A stretch of 64,000 nucleotides of DNA from Methylocystis echinoides. Its GTDB lineage: Bacteria; Pseudomonadota; Alphaproteobacteria; Rhizobiales; Beijerinckiaceae. Each line of letters begins with the position of its first letter. The stretch's first letter is position 1. The position numbers and the translations under genes were made by a program. Positions 52,710-63,271 of the stretch are shown one piece after another. The stretch is taken from NCBI RefSeq assembly GCF_040687965.1, contig NZ_CP156084.1:2790501-2854500 (forward strand), given 5' to 3'. A model generated the notes under the pieces. The model saw only the letters and a program-made list of their open reading frames with translations. It had not been told where the DNA came from and ran no database searches.

Positions 52710-53927
52710 ATGGACGCGACGTTCGACTCGCTGGACGTTCGTGACGCCGCCGACGCCATCGAGGCGCTGCGCGGCGCCGCTGCGCGCAATCAGCCGCTCG
52801 CCATCGTCGGCGCGGGATCGAAAAAGCGTCTTGGCCGACACGCGCCGGCGTCGCGCGAATTGTCGACGCGCGCCCTCGCCGGCGTGACCCTCTATGAGCC
52901 CGAGGAGCTGGTGCTCTCGGCCGGCGCCGGCACGCCGCTGCGCGAGATCGAGGCGTTGCTCGACGCGCATCGCCAGCAGTTCGCCTTCGAGCCGATGGAC
53001 TATGCGCCGCTCTTCGGCGGCGCGACGCGCAGCGCCACGATCGGCGGCGTGATCGCCGTCAACGCTTCAGGGCCACGCCGCATCAAGGCCGGCGGGGCGC
53101 GCGACCATCTTCTCGGTTTCCAATGTGTCACCGGGCGCGGCGAGAAGGTGAAATCCGGCGGCCGCGTCATGAAGAACGTCACGGGCTACGATCTCTCGAA
53201 GCTCATTTGCGGCTCATATGGAACCCTTGCGCTGCTCACGGAAGTGACGCTGAAAGTCTTGCCCAAGGCGGAGACGGAGCAGACGCTGCTCGTCATCGGC
53301 CTCGATGAGGCGCAAAGCCTCGCGCAACTGCGCCGCGCTTCGGGGACGCCGCACGAGGCGTCGGCTTTCGCCATGCTGCCGGCCGGCGCCGAACCGCTTG
53401 GTTACGATGGCAATGTCGCGGCGCTGCGACTGGAAGGACCGGAGGTTTCGGTGGCGACCCGGCGCGACGCGCTCATCACCGAGCTTGCCGACAGCGGCGC
53501 TGAGTTCGAGACGCTTACGCAGGAAGATTCGGCGGCGCTCTGGGCCTCGTTGCGCGACGCCACGCCAATCGCGGGCCACTCGGGCCAGGTCTGGCGTCTG
53601 TCGCTGGCGCCGACCGACGGGGGCAAGGCGGTGGAGGCGCTGCGCAAAGCCGGCGCGCCGATCCTTGCTTATTTCTACGATTGGTGCGGCGGGCTCGTCT
53701 GGCTCTGCCTCGAGCCGGCGCCGGACGCGCATGCCGCCGCCGTGCGCGCCGCCGTCGACAGCTATGGCGGCCATGCGACGCTGATCCGCGCCGCCGACGA
53801 GACGCGCGCCAAGGTCGACGTCTTCCATCCCCAGCCCTCGCCGCTCGCCGCGCTGACGCGTCGGGTGAAGGAGAGCTTCGATCCGGCGCATGTTCTGGAG
53901 CGGGGCCGCATGCGGGCGGAGTATTGA
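52710..53927 (+). CDS. glcE: Glycolate oxidase subunit GlcE (FAD-binding)
   Basis: The product is 405 aa, starting 3 bp after glcD. A second FAD-type PCMH domain has LAIVGAGSKKRLGR, LFGGATRSATIGGVIAVNAS and SGGRVMKNVTGYDLSKLICG, which is the GlcE signature. It lacks the C-terminal oxidase domain of GlcD. It works as a heteromer with GlcD and GlcF. Confidence 0.93.
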   Translation: MDATFDSLDVRDAADAIEALRGAAARNQPLAIVGAGSKKRLGRHAPASRELSTRALAGVTLYEPEELVLSAGAGTPLREIEALLDAHRQQFAFEPMDYAPLFGGATRSATIGGVIAVNASGPRRIKAGGARDHLLGFQCVTGRGEKVKSGGRVMKNVTGYDLSKLICGSYGTLALLTEVTLKVLPKAETEQTLLVIGLDEAQSLAQLRRASGTPHEASAFAMLPAGAEPLGYDGNVAALRLEGPEVSVATRRDALITELADSGAEFETLTQEDSAALWASLRDATPIAGHSGQVWRLSLAPTDGGKAVEALRKAGAPILAYFYDWCGGLVWLCLEPAPDAHAAAVRAAVDSYGGHATLIRAADETRAKVDVFHPQPSPLAALTRRVKESFDPAHVLERGRMRAEY

Positions 53928-53928
53928 G

Positions 53929-55218
53929 ATGCAGACGCATTTCTCGCTCACCGCGCTCGCCGATCCAGACACGGCGTCCTGCGAAAAAATCCTGCGCGCC
54001 TGCGTGCATTGCGGATTTTGCAACGCGACCTGCCCGACCTTTCTGCTCACCGGCGACGAACTCGATTCCCCGCGCGGGCGCATCTATCTCATCAAGGAGA
54101 TGCTGGAGAACGATCGCGCCGCGGATGCGCGCACCGCGCGGCACGTCGACCGCTGTCTCTCCTGCCTTTCCTGCATGACGACCTGTCCGTCGAGCGTGCA
54201 TTACATGCATCTCGTCGATCATGCGCGCGCCCATATCGAGAAGACGTATCGCCGCCCCTTCGCAGACCGTGCGCTGCGCGCGCTGCTCGCCTTCGTGCTC
54301 ACGCGGCCCGCTTTGTTCCGCCTGGCGCTGCGCGCCGCGGCGCGGATGAAGCCGCTGGCGGGCCATTTGCGGGCGTCTCTGCGTCCGCTGCTGACGCTCG
54401 CGCCCGATCAGGCGCCGGCGCCCTCGGAGGTGGACCGGCCGCAGGTCTTTCCCGCATCGGGCCGCCAGCGGATGCGCGTCGCGCTGCTGAACGGCTGCGT
54501 GCAGACGGTTCTCGACACCCGCATCAATGAAGCCACGGTGCGCCTGCTCACCCGCCATGGCGTCGAGGTGGTCGTCGCGCAGGGTGCAGGTTGCTGCGGC
54601 GCGCTCCCGCATCATCTCGGCAAGGCCGCCCAGTCGCATGCATTGGCGCGCCGCAACATCGAGGCCTGGACGCGTGAGATCGAGAGCGGCGGGCTCGACC
54701 ATATCGTCATCAATACCTCGGGCTGCGGGACCAGCGTGAAGGATTATGGCTTCATGTTCCGTAACGACGCGGCGCTGGCGCAGAAGGCCGCGCGCGTCTC
54801 GGCGATCGCCTGTGACGTGAGCGAGCTCGCCGACAAATTGCCGTTGGCCCCGACAGGCGCCGCGCCGCCTCTGCGCGTTGCCTATCACGCCGCCTGCTCA
54901 CTCCAGCACGGCCAAAAGATCACCCGAGAGCCCGTGGCGGCTCTGGCGCGCGTGGGCTTCGAGGTTCGTGCCGTTCCGGAGGGCCACATCTGCTGCGGCT
55001 CGGCGGGGACTTACAATCTTTTGCAGCCGGAGCTCGCCGACGCGCTTCGGGCGCGAAAGGTCGCCAATATCGAGAGCGTGCAGCCCCACGCGATCGCGGC
55101 GGGCAACCTCGGCTGCATGGCGCAGATTCGAGTCGGGACTTCGATCCCGGTCGTCCATACGGTGGAGCTATTGGACTGGGCGACGGGCGGACGGAGGCCG
55201 GAGGGCCTTGTGGCCTGA
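53929..55218 (+). CDS. glcF: Glycolate oxidase iron-sulfur subunit GlcF
   Basis: The product is 429 aa from ATG 53929, one base after the glcE stop codon. Two 4Fe-4S motifs (CVHCGFCNATCP and CLSCLSCMTTCPS) are at residues about 25-95. Two CCG domains follow (GCCGALPHHLG and CCGSAGTYNLLQP). It carries electrons from GlcDE to the membrane. It completes the glcDEF operon. Confidence 0.93.
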   Translation: MQTHFSLTALADPDTASCEKILRACVHCGFCNATCPTFLLTGDELDSPRGRIYLIKEMLENDRAADARTARHVDRCLSCLSCMTTCPSSVHYMHLVDHARAHIEKTYRRPFADRALRALLAFVLTRPALFRLALRAAARMKPLAGHLRASLRPLLTLAPDQAPAPSEVDRPQVFPASGRQRMRVALLNGCVQTVLDTRINEATVRLLTRHGVEVVVAQGAGCCGALPHHLGKAAQSHALARRNIEAWTREIESGGLDHIVINTSGCGTSVKDYGFMFRNDAALAQKAARVSAIACDVSELADKLPLAPTGAAPPLRVAYHAACSLQHGQKITREPVAALARVGFEVRAVPEGHICCGSAGTYNLLQPELADALRARKVANIESVQPHAIAAGNLGCMAQIRVGTSIPVVHTVELLDWATGGRRPEGLVA

Positions 55219-55244
55219 AAAGATCATCCCCATTGCAAACGTTT

Positions 55245-55270
55245 GATCCACGCCTCTTGGGGCGTGGATC
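55245..55270. terminator. Hairpin between convergent glcF and trpS
   Basis: GATCCACGCC and GGCGTGGATC form a perfect 10-bp stem with a 6-nt loop. There is no long T-run, but the position between convergent genes suggests a bidirectional terminator. Confidence 0.6.
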
Positions 55271-55324
55271 TCATTCATGTCGGGGTGTAATCGCAAACGA
55301 CCGGCAGAACGGAAGGTAAGGCTT

Positions 55325-56359
55325 TTACCTCAAAAACCCCACGATATCCTTCACCGCGTTCATATTCTCGCGGGCGATGGCGCGGGCGCGTTCCGAGCCG
55401 TCGCGCAGCACCGTGTCGATATAGCTTTCATCCTCGCGAATACGGCGCATCTGCGCCGTGATCGGCGAGAGCTTGGCGACGGCGAGATCGACGAGCGCGC
55501 TCTTGAACGTCGAGAAATTGGCGCCGCCGAATTCGCTCAGCACATCCGGCTTGGCGCGTCCGGAGAGCGCGGCGAAGATCCCGACGAGATTGTCCGCCTC
55601 GGGGCGCCCTTCGAGGCCTTTTTCTTCCGACGGCAACGGCTCGGGGTCCGTCTTGGCTTTCTTCACCTTCTGCGCGATCTGGTCGGCGTCGTCCGAAAGA
55701 TTGATGCGCGAATAATCCGACGCGTCGGATTTCGACATTTTCTTCGTGCCGTCGCGCAGGCTCATCACACGGGTCGCGGGGCCGGAAATCAGCGGCTCCG
55801 GCAGCGGGAAGAAAGCGCCCCCGAACCCGTTGCGCTCGATCGACGACCCGAAATCATTGTTGAACTTTTGCGCGATGTCGCGCGCCAGCTCCAGATGCTG
55901 CTTCTGATCGTCGCCGACCGGCACATGCGTGGCGCGATAGATGAGAATGTCGGCCGCCATGAGCACGGGATAGTCGAGCAGGCCGACGGAGGCGTTCTCG
56001 CGATCCTTGCCGGCCTTGTCCTTGAACTGGGTCATGCGATTGAGCCAGCCAATGCGGGCGACGCAATTCAAGACCCATGCGAGCTCCGCGTGCTCCGGCA
56101 CCTGGCTCTGATTGAAGACGATGTTCTTCTTGGGATCGATGCCGCAGGCGATGAAGGCCGCCGCGATCTCGCGCGTGTTGTTGCGCAGTTCGATCGGGTC
56201 CTGCGGGACGGTGATGGCGTGCAGGTCGACGACGCAATAGAGGCAGTCGAAGCTTTTCTGCAGCTCGACGAATTTGACGATCGCGCCAAGATAGTTGCCG
56301 AGGTGCAGATTGCCGGTGGACTGCACGCCCGAGAAGACGCGCTGGGGGAAGGTCGACAT
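55325..56359 (-). CDS. trpS: Tryptophanyl-tRNA synthetase
   Basis: The product is 344 aa, class Ic. The HIGH-type motif is [12 protein letters not shown] at residues 13-24. The KMSKS loop is [12 protein letters not shown]. The tryptophan-binding region ([28 protein letters not shown]) is present. It charges tRNA-Trp. ATG 56359 is preferred to a GTG two codons earlier. Confidence 0.95.
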   Translation of the reverse strand: MSTFPQRVFSGVQSTGNLHLGNYLGAIVKFVELQKSFDCLYCVVDLHAITVPQDPIELRNNTREIAAAFIACGIDPKKNIVFNQSQVPEHAELAWVLNCVARIGWLNRMTQFKDKAGKDRENASVGLLDYPVLMAADILIYRATHVPVGDDQKQHLELARDIAQKFNNDFGSSIERNGFGGAFFPLPEPLISGPATRVMSLRDGTKKMSKSDASDYSRINLSDDADQIAQKVKKAKTDPEPLPSEEKGLEGRPEADNLVGIFAALSGRAKPDVLSEFGGANFSTFKSALVDLAVAKLSPITAQMRRIREDESYIDTVLRDGSERARAIARENMNAVKDIVGFLR

Positions 56360-56470
56360 GGTCACGCCAAAGGTTGAAGGACTTTGGCCGGACTTATGAC
56401 AATGCGCGGGCGCGGGCGCAAGTGCAGTGTGGAGGCCCTCTCCCGGTTCAGGGAGAGGGCGAGGCTGCGA

Positions 56471-57778
56471 TCAGAGAATAAACCGGCTCAAATCGCGGTT
56501 CTTCGCCAGATCGCCGATGTGCTTTTCGACATAGTCGCCGTCGATCACAATCTTGTCGCCGGCGCGGTCCGAGGCCGAGAAGCTGATGTCGTCGAGCACG
56601 CGCTCCATGACCGTTTGCAGCCGGCGGGCGCCGATGTTCTCAACCGACGTGTTCACCGCGACGGCCACCTTGGCGATGGCGTCGATGGCCGTCGGCGCAA
56701 ATTCCAGCGTCACGCCTTCCGTGCCCAAGAGCGCCACATATTGCTTGGTCAAACAGGCTTCGGTCTCGGTGAGAATGCGCCGGAAATCCTCTTCATTGAG
56801 CGAGGCGAGCTCGACGCGGATCGGCAGGCGGCCCTGAAGTTCCGGGAGCAGATCGGAAGGCTTGGCGACATGGAAGGCGCCCGAGGCGATGAACAGCACA
56901 TGGTCCGTCTTCACCGACCCGTGCTTGGTGGCGACCGTCGTGCCCTCGATGAGAGGCAAGAGGTCGCGCTGCACGCCCTCGCGCGATACGTCAGCGCCGC
57001 TGCGGCCTTCGCGGGCGCAGATCTTGTCCATCTCGTCGATGAACACGATGCCGTTGTTTTCGACCTCGTGAATCGCTTCGCGAACGCTCGCCTCCTGATC
57101 GATGAGCTTGTCGCTTTCCTCCGCGAGCAGCGGGCCGCGCGCCTCCTTCACGCTGAGCTTGCGGGATTTGCCGCGCTGCATCGCCTTGCCGAAGAGATCG
57201 CCGAGCGAGAAGGCCGAGACGCTTCCGCCCCCCGGCATGTTGGGCAATTCGAACATTGGCATGCCGCCGCCCGTCTGCTGCAGTTCGACTTCGACTTCCT
57301 TGTCGTCGAGTTCGCCGTCGCGCAGCCGCTTGCGGAAGGTCTCGCGCGTCGCGGGCGAGGCGGCGGGGCCGACGAGGGCGTCGAGCACGCGTTCTTCGGC
57401 GGCCTTTTCGGCGCGCGCCTCGACTTCCTTGCGGCGGCGCTCCTTCACCATGACGATCGCGACCTCCATCAGATCGCGGACGATCTGCTCAACGTCGCGG
57501 CCGACATAGCCGACCTCGGTAAATTTCGTCGCCTCGACCTTGAGAAAAGGGGCGTTGGCGAGGCGGGCGAGGCGCCGCGCGATCTCGGTCTTGCCGCAGC
57601 CCGTCGGACCGATCATGAGGATGTTCTTGGGCATCACCTCTTCGCGCATCTGCCCTTGCAATTGCAGACGGCGCCAGCGGTTTCGCAGGGCGATGGCGAC
57701 GGCGCGCTTGGCGTCGTTCTGGCCCACGATATAGCGGTCCAGTTCCGAGACGATCTCGCGCGGCGAGAAATCAGCCAT
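56471..57778 (-). CDS. hslU: ATP-dependent protease ATPase subunit HslU (ClpY)
   Basis: The product is 435 aa. The N-terminus ([21 protein letters not shown]) is typical, with Walker [13 protein letters not shown], the pore motif GYVGRDVE, Walker [11 protein letters not shown], sensor regions, and C-terminus DLSRFIL, which inserts into HslV to activate it. The I-domain is present (residues about 115-235). It forms a hexameric unfoldase feeding HslV. Its ATG overlaps the hslV stop by one base. Confidence 0.96.
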   Translation of the reverse strand: MADFSPREIVSELDRYIVGQNDAKRAVAIALRNRWRRLQLQGQMREEVMPKNILMIGPTGCGKTEIARRLARLANAPFLKVEATKFTEVGYVGRDVEQIVRDLMEVAIVMVKERRRKEVEARAEKAAEERVLDALVGPAASPATRETFRKRLRDGELDDKEVEVELQQTGGGMPMFELPNMPGGGSVSAFSLGDLFGKAMQRGKSRKLSVKEARGPLLAEESDKLIDQEASVREAIHEVENNGIVFIDEMDKICAREGRSGADVSREGVQRDLLPLIEGTTVATKHGSVKTDHVLFIASGAFHVAKPSDLLPELQGRLPIRVELASLNEEDFRRILTETEACLTKQYVALLGTEGVTLEFAPTAIDAIAKVAVAVNTSVENIGARRLQTVMERVLDDISFSASDRAGDKIVIDGDYVEKHIGDLAKNRDLSRFIL

Positions 57779-58341
57779 TAGATTTTCTCCACCACGATGT
57801 TGTGGTTGGTGTAGACACAGATGTCCGCGGCGATGTTCATCGCGCGTCGCGCAATCGTTTCGGCGTCGGCTTCGGTGTCGATGAGCGCGCGGCCGGCGGC
57901 CAGCGCATAATTGCCGCCCGACCCGATGGCCGCGACGGCGCCGCCGTCAGTCGCTTCCGGCTCGAGCACGTCGCCCGACCCCGTCAGCACCAAGCCGACG
58001 TTTTTATCCGCGACGAGCATCATGGCCTCGAGGCGGCGCAGATAGCGGTCCATGCGCCAGTCCTTGGCGAGCTCGACGCAGGCGCGCATCAATTGGCCGG
58101 GGTATTGTTCGAGCTTCGTCTCGAGTCGCTCGAACAGGGTGAAGGCGTCGGCCGTCGCGCCGGCGAAACCCGAGATCACGTCGCCCTTGCCGAGGCGTCG
58201 CACCTTTCGCGCATTGCCTTTCATGATTGTCTGGCCGAGGCTCACCTGCCCGTCGCCGGCGATGACGGTCTCGCCCCTTTTCTTCACCAATATGATTGTG
58301 GTCGCATGCATTTGCGGCGACTTCTCTCGTTCGCTTTCCAT
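57778..58341 (-). CDS. hslV: ATP-dependent protease peptidase subunit HslV (ClpQ)
   Basis: The product is 187 aa from ATG 58341 (GGAAGG upstream). The propeptide of about 13 residues ([13 protein letters not shown]) is cut to expose the catalytic Thr of TTIILVKK. An internal ATG at 58311 would give a shorter propeptide. [20 protein letters not shown] and [14 protein letters not shown] are diagnostic, and [15 protein letters not shown] is at the C-terminal side. It forms a proteasome-like dodecamer with HslU. Confidence 0.95.
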   Translation of the reverse strand: MESEREKSPQMHATTIILVKKRGETVIAGDGQVSLGQTIMKGNARKVRRLGKGDVISGFAGATADAFTLFERLETKLEQYPGQLMRACVELAKDWRMDRYLRRLEAMMLVADKNVGLVLTGSGDVLEPEATDGGAVAAIGSGGNYALAAGRALIDTEADAETIARRAMNIAADICVYTNHNIVVEKI

Positions 58342-58486
58342 TCCAAGCCTTCCCGCGCAACAGGTTAGGCGCATGTAGGAACTTTGCGCGGTTCGAGCAA
58401 GGGCGGGGCCGCGAGCCGCTTCCTCCATGGGGAGGGAGTTGAGGCGACAGGCTGGGGCGCTGCCGATCGCCGCCCCGACAGTCGCT

Positions 58487-59401
58487 TTACTGTCCGGCGA
58501 ACCGATCCGCGATCGCCTGCGCCTCATTCGCCAGCGCTGGGAAAAAGGCCGCCTTCGGCGTCCGTTCGGCGTAACAGGCGTGGTAATCCTTATCAGCCTT
58601 TTGCTGAACGGCTTCGGTCTCCTTCGCGATCTGCGCGCTCTTGGCGGCGCTGGCCTTGGCTGACTCCTCGACGGCCGCCTCCACCTTGCGCTCCGCTGCG
58701 GTCCAGATCGCCTCGCAAGCGGGAATCGGCGAGAATTTCTTCGCCGCCTCCCGTGCGATATAGACCTTTCCGTCCCGGCGCAGCGCCACGATGATGTCCT
58801 GCTCGGGGTGGGGGCCGACATCCTGCGCCCAGCCGCCGAGCGCCGCATAGGCGTAGGTTACGCCCGCCGGTTTCTTGATCGGCAGGTTGATCGTCTTATC
58901 GAGCGCGGCGTCCAGCCCCAGGGCGAAGGTGTAGAATTCCGGGTTGGCGAGCGCCTCCTCGAAGCCGGGCGGCGTTTTCCGGGTTTTCGTCCACCATTCC
59001 TGGGGTTTGCTCACCCAGTGGGAAAAAAGGCCGTCGGTCGTGACATAGACCTGCGGACCGTCGGCCGCCTGCGCGCCGCCGCCGTCCTCGGCGAAGCGCA
59101 ACGCGTCGAGCGCGCCGAAGCCGACGTTGTTTTCGGAGAGGGTCTCGAGCGCGATCTTTCCGGTTGCGGGGTACGGCTTTGCCGAGAGCGGGCCGATCAT
59201 CGCCTGGAGCCGCCCGTTGAGCTCGGCGAGCGCTTTGTTCTCGATCTTGCCAGGGTCGGCGGACGGGTTCTTCGCCTCGAACTTCTTCACTTTCGCGATG
59301 GCGTCGTCGCGCGCTGAAATATACTCTTCCTCCGGCGTGGCCGCCCGCACGGCGCAGAACGCGACAAACAGCAGCGGCAGGGCGAGTGGCGCTGGTCTCA
59401 T
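58487..59401 (-). CDS. Hypothetical secreted protein, 304 aa
   Basis: The protein has a signal peptide ending FCAVRA, then a mature chain with a helical N-terminus ([21 protein letters not shown]). The central mixed region is Trp-rich ([15 protein letters not shown]) and has [20 protein letters not shown] long Ala/Lys/Glu helix near the C-terminus ([20 protein letters not shown]) follows, with two Cys. GGAGGGC precedes ATG 59401. It is predicted to be periplasmic; I recognise no family. It is divergent from hisB. Confidence 0.7.
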   Translation of the reverse strand: MRPAPLALPLLFVAFCAVRAATPEEEYISARDDAIAKVKKFEAKNPSADPGKIENKALAELNGRLQAMIGPLSAKPYPATGKIALETLSENNVGFGALDALRFAEDGGGAQAADGPQVYVTTDGLFSHWVSKPQEWWTKTRKTPPGFEEALANPEFYTFALGLDAALDKTINLPIKKPAGVTYAYAALGGWAQDVGPHPEQDIIVALRRDGKVYIAREAAKKFSPIPACEAIWTAAERKVEAAVEESAKASAAKSAQIAKETEAVQQKADKDYHACYAERTPKAAFFPALANEAQAIADRFAGQ

Positions 59402-59575
59402 GGAAAGCCCTCCAAAATCCGGTTGCGACGATCGCAGCAGGCGTCAAGATTAAGCTCGCGCGCGCCAATCCGCCAGCCGGGCGGAATCGGTGGCGAACGG
59501 GCGACGAAATTGCTACAAGCTGGCCGCTCGCGGCCGGGGATTTCCGGCTGCGTCTTTCCGGAAGGCCTTTTCTCG

Positions 59576-60172
59576 ATGCGCAGCGCCACGATCGAGCGCA
59601 AAACCAAGGAAACGACGATCACCGTCGCCGTCGATCTCGATGGCGCGGGAAAGTCTGACATTTCGACGGGAATCGGCTTTTTCGACCATATGCTCGACCA
59701 GATTGCGCGCCACGCGCCCCTCGATCTGACGGTGCTGGCCAAGGGCGATCTCCATATCGACGGGCACCATACCGTCGAGGACGTCGGCCTGGCCCTGGGC
59801 CAGGCGGTGGATCGCGCGCTCGGCGACCGGAAGGGAATCGCTCGCTATGGCGACGCTCACGTGCCGCTCGACGAGGCGCTGACCCGCGTCGTGGTGGATG
59901 TGTCCGGGCGGCCGTTTCTGGTCTATGACGTGACGTTCCCGGCGGAACGCATCGGCGCTTTCGACACCGAGTTGATGCGGGAGTTTTTTCAGGCTTTCGC
60001 CGTGCAGGCGCGCATCGGGCTGCACATTGATCGCCTCAAGGGCGTCAACAGCCATCATATCGCCGAAAGCGCGTTCAAGGGTTTCGCCCGCGCCTTTGGC
60101 AAGGCCGTGTCGCTCGACCCCCGCCGGGCGCAAGGCGAGGCGCCCTCCACCAAGGGCACGCTCACCGCCTGA
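59576..60172 (+). CDS. hisB: Imidazoleglycerol-phosphate dehydratase
   Basis: The product is 198 aa from ATG 59576 (GGAAGG upstream). The motifs are [29 protein letters not shown] and, in the second half, [18 protein letters not shown], giving the two His/Glu-rich metal-binding half-sites. It catalyses step six of histidine biosynthesis. It is monofunctional (no HisN phosphatase domain), as in other alphaproteobacteria, and is the first gene of the his run. Confidence 0.96.
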   Translation: MRSATIERKTKETTITVAVDLDGAGKSDISTGIGFFDHMLDQIARHAPLDLTVLAKGDLHIDGHHTVEDVGLALGQAVDRALGDRKGIARYGDAHVPLDEALTRVVVDVSGRPFLVYDVTFPAERIGAFDTELMREFFQAFAVQARIGLHIDRLKGVNSHHIAESAFKGFARAFGKAVSLDPRRAQGEAPSTKGTLTA

Positions 60173-60216
60173 AGGGCGGCGCGCGAGAAGGGCCTTGCAA
60201 GGAGGAGGGAGGGCCG

Positions 60217-60636
60217 ATGACGTCATTTACAGTTCATGTGCCCCCTGCCGCGCCGGGCCGAGAGCCCGCGGCGGAAAAGATCATCTTTCTGCGCGACGGC
60301 TTTTCGACCGCCGCTTTCGTCTTCGGGCCGCTCTGGTTCGCGTGGAAGCGCGCCTGGCTGCCGGCTGTCCTGTGGGCGCTGCTGCTCGCGGCCGTCGCCG
60401 GGGCGGGGGCGCTCTTTAAAATCCCGGCCGACGCCATGAGTCTCGCGGGCTTCGCCGTCTCGCTCTTCCTCGGCTTCGAGGGCGTCCGCATCCTCGCATG
60501 GTCCTTGCAGCGGCGCGGCTATGTCGAGAGCGATGTCGTGATCGGCGACAATGAAGACGACGCCGAGGCGGTCTATTTCGGCCGCCTGCAGGCGCGCAAC
60601 GAAACGACGCCCCCCGCCGTGGAGAAAGTTAATTGA
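60217..60636 (+). CDS. DUF2628 membrane protein
   Basis: The product is 139 aa. A conserved [20 protein letters not shown] block and two hydrophobic helices ([38 protein letters not shown]) are the DUF2628 hallmarks. It sits between hisB and hisH in many Hyphomicrobiales and has no known role in histidine synthesis. The stop overlaps the hisH start (TTGA), so hisH translation is coupled. Confidence 0.85.
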   Translation: MTSFTVHVPPAAPGREPAAEKIIFLRDGFSTAAFVFGPLWFAWKRAWLPAVLWALLLAAVAGAGALFKIPADAMSLAGFAVSLFLGFEGVRILAWSLQRRGYVESDVVIGDNEDDAEAVYFGRLQARNETTPPAVEKVN

Positions 60637-61283
60637 CGACGGCGATCATCGACTACGGTTCCGGCAATCTGCACTCGGCGCAGAAGGCGTTCGAGCGCGC
60701 GGCGCGCGAGTCCGGGGAGACGGGCGAGATCGCCGTGACGAACGACCCCGAGGCCGTGCGCCGCGCCGCGCGCATCGTCTTGCCGGGCGTCGGCGCCTTC
60801 GCCGATTGCCGGCGCGGACTGCTCGCGCTGCCGGGCCTCTATGAGGCGCTTCAGGAGGCCGTGATCGAGCGCGGCCGGCCTTTCCTGGGGATTTGCGTCG
60901 GCATGCAGCTCATGGCGGCGCGCGGCCTCGAACATGGCGAGACGCCCGGCCTCGACTGGGTCGGCGGCGACGTGGTCGCCATCGAGCCGGGCGACCCGTC
61001 CCTCAAAATCCCGCACATGGGCTGGAATACGCTGACGCTCTCTCGTAACCATCCGGTCTTTTCCGGCATAGCGACGGGCGAGAGGGGGCTTCACGCCTAT
61101 TTCGTGCATTCCTATCACCTGACGCCGGCGGACCCCCGTCATGTGCTGGCGACGACGGATTACGGCGCCCCGCTCACCGCCGCCGTCGCGCGCGACAATC
61201 TGGTCGGCGTTCAGTTCCATCCCGAGAAGAGCCAGAGGCTCGGCCTCGCGCTCATCGCCAATTTCCTGAGGTGGCGCCCGTGA
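60633..61283 (+). CDS. hisH: Imidazole glycerol phosphate synthase subunit HisH
   Basis: The product is 216 aa. The start is TTG 60633, supported by GGAGAAAG upstream and conserved [15 protein letters not shown]. Class I glutamine amidotransferase with nucleophile Cys in [11 protein letters not shown] and His/Glu in VQFHPEKSQ. It supplies ammonia to HisF. Confidence 0.95.
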   Translation: MTTAIIDYGSGNLHSAQKAFERAARESGETGEIAVTNDPEAVRRAARIVLPGVGAFADCRRGLLALPGLYEALQEAVIERGRPFLGICVGMQLMAARGLEHGETPGLDWVGGDVVAIEPGDPSLKIPHMGWNTLTLSRNHPVFSGIATGERGLHAYFVHSYHLTPADPRHVLATTDYGAPLTAAVARDNLVGVQFHPEKSQRLGLALIANFLRWRP

Positions 61284-62029
61284 TTCTGTTTCCGGCAATC
61301 GATCTGAAGGAAGGCCAGTGCGTCCGCCTCGCGCAGGGCGACATGGATCGCGCCACGGTCTTCAACGACGATCCGGCGGAGCAGGCGCGCGCCTTTGAAG
61401 CGCAGGGGTTCGAATATCTCCATGTCGTCGACCTCGACGGCGCCTTCGCCGGCGCGCCGCGCAACGCCGCGGCCGTCGAGGCCATCCTTTCGACGCTGAC
61501 CATTCCGGTGCAGCTCGGCGGCGGCATTCGCGACATGCGCACGCTCTCCGGCTGGCTGGACAAGGGCGTGACGCGCGTCATCATCGGCACGGCGGCGGTG
61601 AAAGATCCGTCCTTCGTGCGCGAGGCAGCGCGGGTTTATCCCGGCCGCGTCGCAGTCGGCATCGACGCCAAGGACGGCATGGTCGCCGTCGAGGGCTGGG
61701 CGCGCACGACGCGCATGTCGGCGCTCGATCTCGGCAAGAGCTTCGAGGACGCCGGCGTCTCCGCCATCATCTATACGGACATCGCGCGAGACGGCGTTCT
61801 CACGGGCCTCAACATCGAACAGACGCTGGCGCTCGCCCATGCGCTGACAATTCCGGTCATCGCCTCCGGCGGCCTCGCCTCGCTCGCCGATATCGAGCGC
61901 CTGTTGCAGCCCGATTGCGCCAGGCTCGCCGGCGCCATCACCGGCCGCGCGCTCTATGACGGCCGGCTCGATCCGAAGGCGGCGCTGGCGCTGATTCGCG
62001 AGGCGCGGGGAAAGGTTGAGAAGGCCTGA
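61280..62029 (+). CDS. hisA: Phosphoribosylformimino-AICAR-P isomerase
   Basis: The product is 249 aa. I choose GTG 61280 because AGGTGG lies six bases upstream and it gives the canonical [17 protein letters not shown]; a GTG at 61271 would add three residues. (beta/alpha)8 barrel with [10 protein letters not shown] and [13 protein letters not shown] phosphate sites and catalytic Asp pair ([13 protein letters not shown]). It overlaps hisH by 4 bp and hisF by 1 bp. Confidence 0.95.
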   Translation: MILFPAIDLKEGQCVRLAQGDMDRATVFNDDPAEQARAFEAQGFEYLHVVDLDGAFAGAPRNAAAVEAILSTLTIPVQLGGGIRDMRTLSGWLDKGVTRVIIGTAAVKDPSFVREAARVYPGRVAVGIDAKDGMVAVEGWARTTRMSALDLGKSFEDAGVSAIIYTDIARDGVLTGLNIEQTLALAHALTIPVIASGGLASLADIERLLQPDCARLAGAITGRALYDGRLDPKAALALIREARGKVEKA

Positions 62030-62808
62030 TGCTGAAAGCCCGCGTCATCCCCTGTCTGGACGTGAAGGAAGGCCGCGTCGTCAAGGGCGTCAATTTCGTC
62101 GATCTGCGCGACGCCGGCGATCCGGTCGAATGCGCGATCGCCTATGACGCGGCCGGCGCCGACGAACTCTGTTTCCTCGACATCACCGCAAGTCACGAGA
62201 ACCGCGGCATTCTCCTCGACGTCGTGCAGCGCACGGCGGAAGCCTGTTTCATGCCCTTGACCGTCGGCGGCGGCGTGCGCACGCTCGACGACATCCGCAA
62301 GCTGCTGCTCGCCGGCGCCGACAAGGCCTCGATCAACACCGCCGCCGTCGCCAACCGGCAGTTCGTGCGCGAAGCTGCCGAGAAGTTCGGCGCGCAATGC
62401 ATCGTCGTCGCCATCGACGCCAAGCAGGTCGGCCCCGGCAAATGGGAGATTTTCACGCATGGCGGTCGTCGTCCGACCGGCGTCGACGCCGTGGATTTCG
62501 CGCGCGAGGTTACCGCGCTCGGGGCGGGGGAAATCCTGCTGACCTCCATGGATCGCGACGGCGCCAAGATCGGTTTCGACATCGCCTTGACGCGCGCGGT
62601 GGCGGACGCAGTTTCGGTTCCCGTCATCGCTTCGGGCGGCGTCGGCAATCTCGATCATCTGGTCGCGGGTATTCGGGACGGCCACGCCACCGCGGTGCTC
62701 GCGGCGTCGATCTTCCACTTCGGCGAATATACGATCCCGCAGGCCAAGCGGCACATGGCGGCGGCGGGGCTGCCGGTGCGGCTCGATGGATTGGAGGCGG
62801 TGGGGTGA
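62029..62808 (+). CDS. hisF: Imidazole glycerol phosphate synthase subunit HisF
   Basis: The product is 259 aa. Motifs [46 protein letters not shown] and [13 protein letters not shown] include both catalytic Asp residues. With HisH it makes IGP and AICAR. The TGATG junction couples it to hisA. Confidence 0.96.
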   Translation: MLKARVIPCLDVKEGRVVKGVNFVDLRDAGDPVECAIAYDAAGADELCFLDITASHENRGILLDVVQRTAEACFMPLTVGGGVRTLDDIRKLLLAGADKASINTAAVANRQFVREAAEKFGAQCIVVAIDAKQVGPGKWEIFTHGGRRPTGVDAVDFAREVTALGAGEILLTSMDRDGAKIGFDIALTRAVADAVSVPVIASGGVGNLDHLVAGIRDGHATAVLAASIFHFGEYTIPQAKRHMAAAGLPVRLDGLEAVG

Positions 62809-62835
62809 GGGGGCTCCTTCCCAACATCACTCAGG

Positions 62836-62931
62836 CGCGTCATGGCCGGGCCTGTCCCGGGCGTCCGCGCCTAGCCATTCGCCGGATCCTTCCGCCGTGG
62901 ATGGCCGCGACGCGCGCGGCCGTGACGTGCG
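62836..62931. repeat. REP-like palindromic repeat upstream of hisE
   Basis: The GC-rich segment has inverted ends (GTCATGGCC near 62839, GGCCGTGACG near 62920) and inner palindromes (CCGGGCCTGTCCCGG). It looks like the dispersed intergenic palindromes common in Hyphomicrobiales genomes. Copy number cannot be judged from one window. Confidence 0.4.
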
Positions 62932-62947
62932 ATCTCGGGAGATTGTG

Positions 62948-63271
62948 ATGACCTTCACCCTCGACGATCTCGCTGCGCTCATCAAGTCGCGTCGAGCGGA
63001 CGACGCCTCGACCTCTTACACCAAGAGCCTGTTCGACGCCGGCGTGCCGCGTATCTCGAAGAAGTTCGGCGAGGAGGCGTTCGAAGCGGTCATCGCCGCA
63101 ATGGAGGGCGACAACAAATCGCTGACCAGCGAAGCGGCGGATGTTCTCTACCATTTGCTGGTCTTGCTCGAAGCGCGCGACGTGGCGCTCAGCGAGGTGC
63201 TCGCCGAACTCGGCCGCCGCACGGCGCAATCGGGACTAGCCGAGAAGGCTTCGCGCGGAGCGGCACAATGA
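62948..63271 (+). CDS. hisE: Phosphoribosyl-ATP pyrophosphatase
   Basis: The product is 107 aa from ATG 62948 (GGGAGAT upstream). All-helical MazG-like fold with [18 protein letters not shown] and [20 protein letters not shown] supplying the acidic metal-binding residues. It is separate from HisI, as usual in this group. Its stop overlaps the coaA start (ATGA). Confidence 0.94.
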   Translation: MTFTLDDLAALIKSRRADDASTSYTKSLFDAGVPRISKKFGEEAFEAVIAAMEGDNKSLTSEAADVLYHLLVLLEARDVALSEVLAELGRRTAQSGLAEKASRGAAQ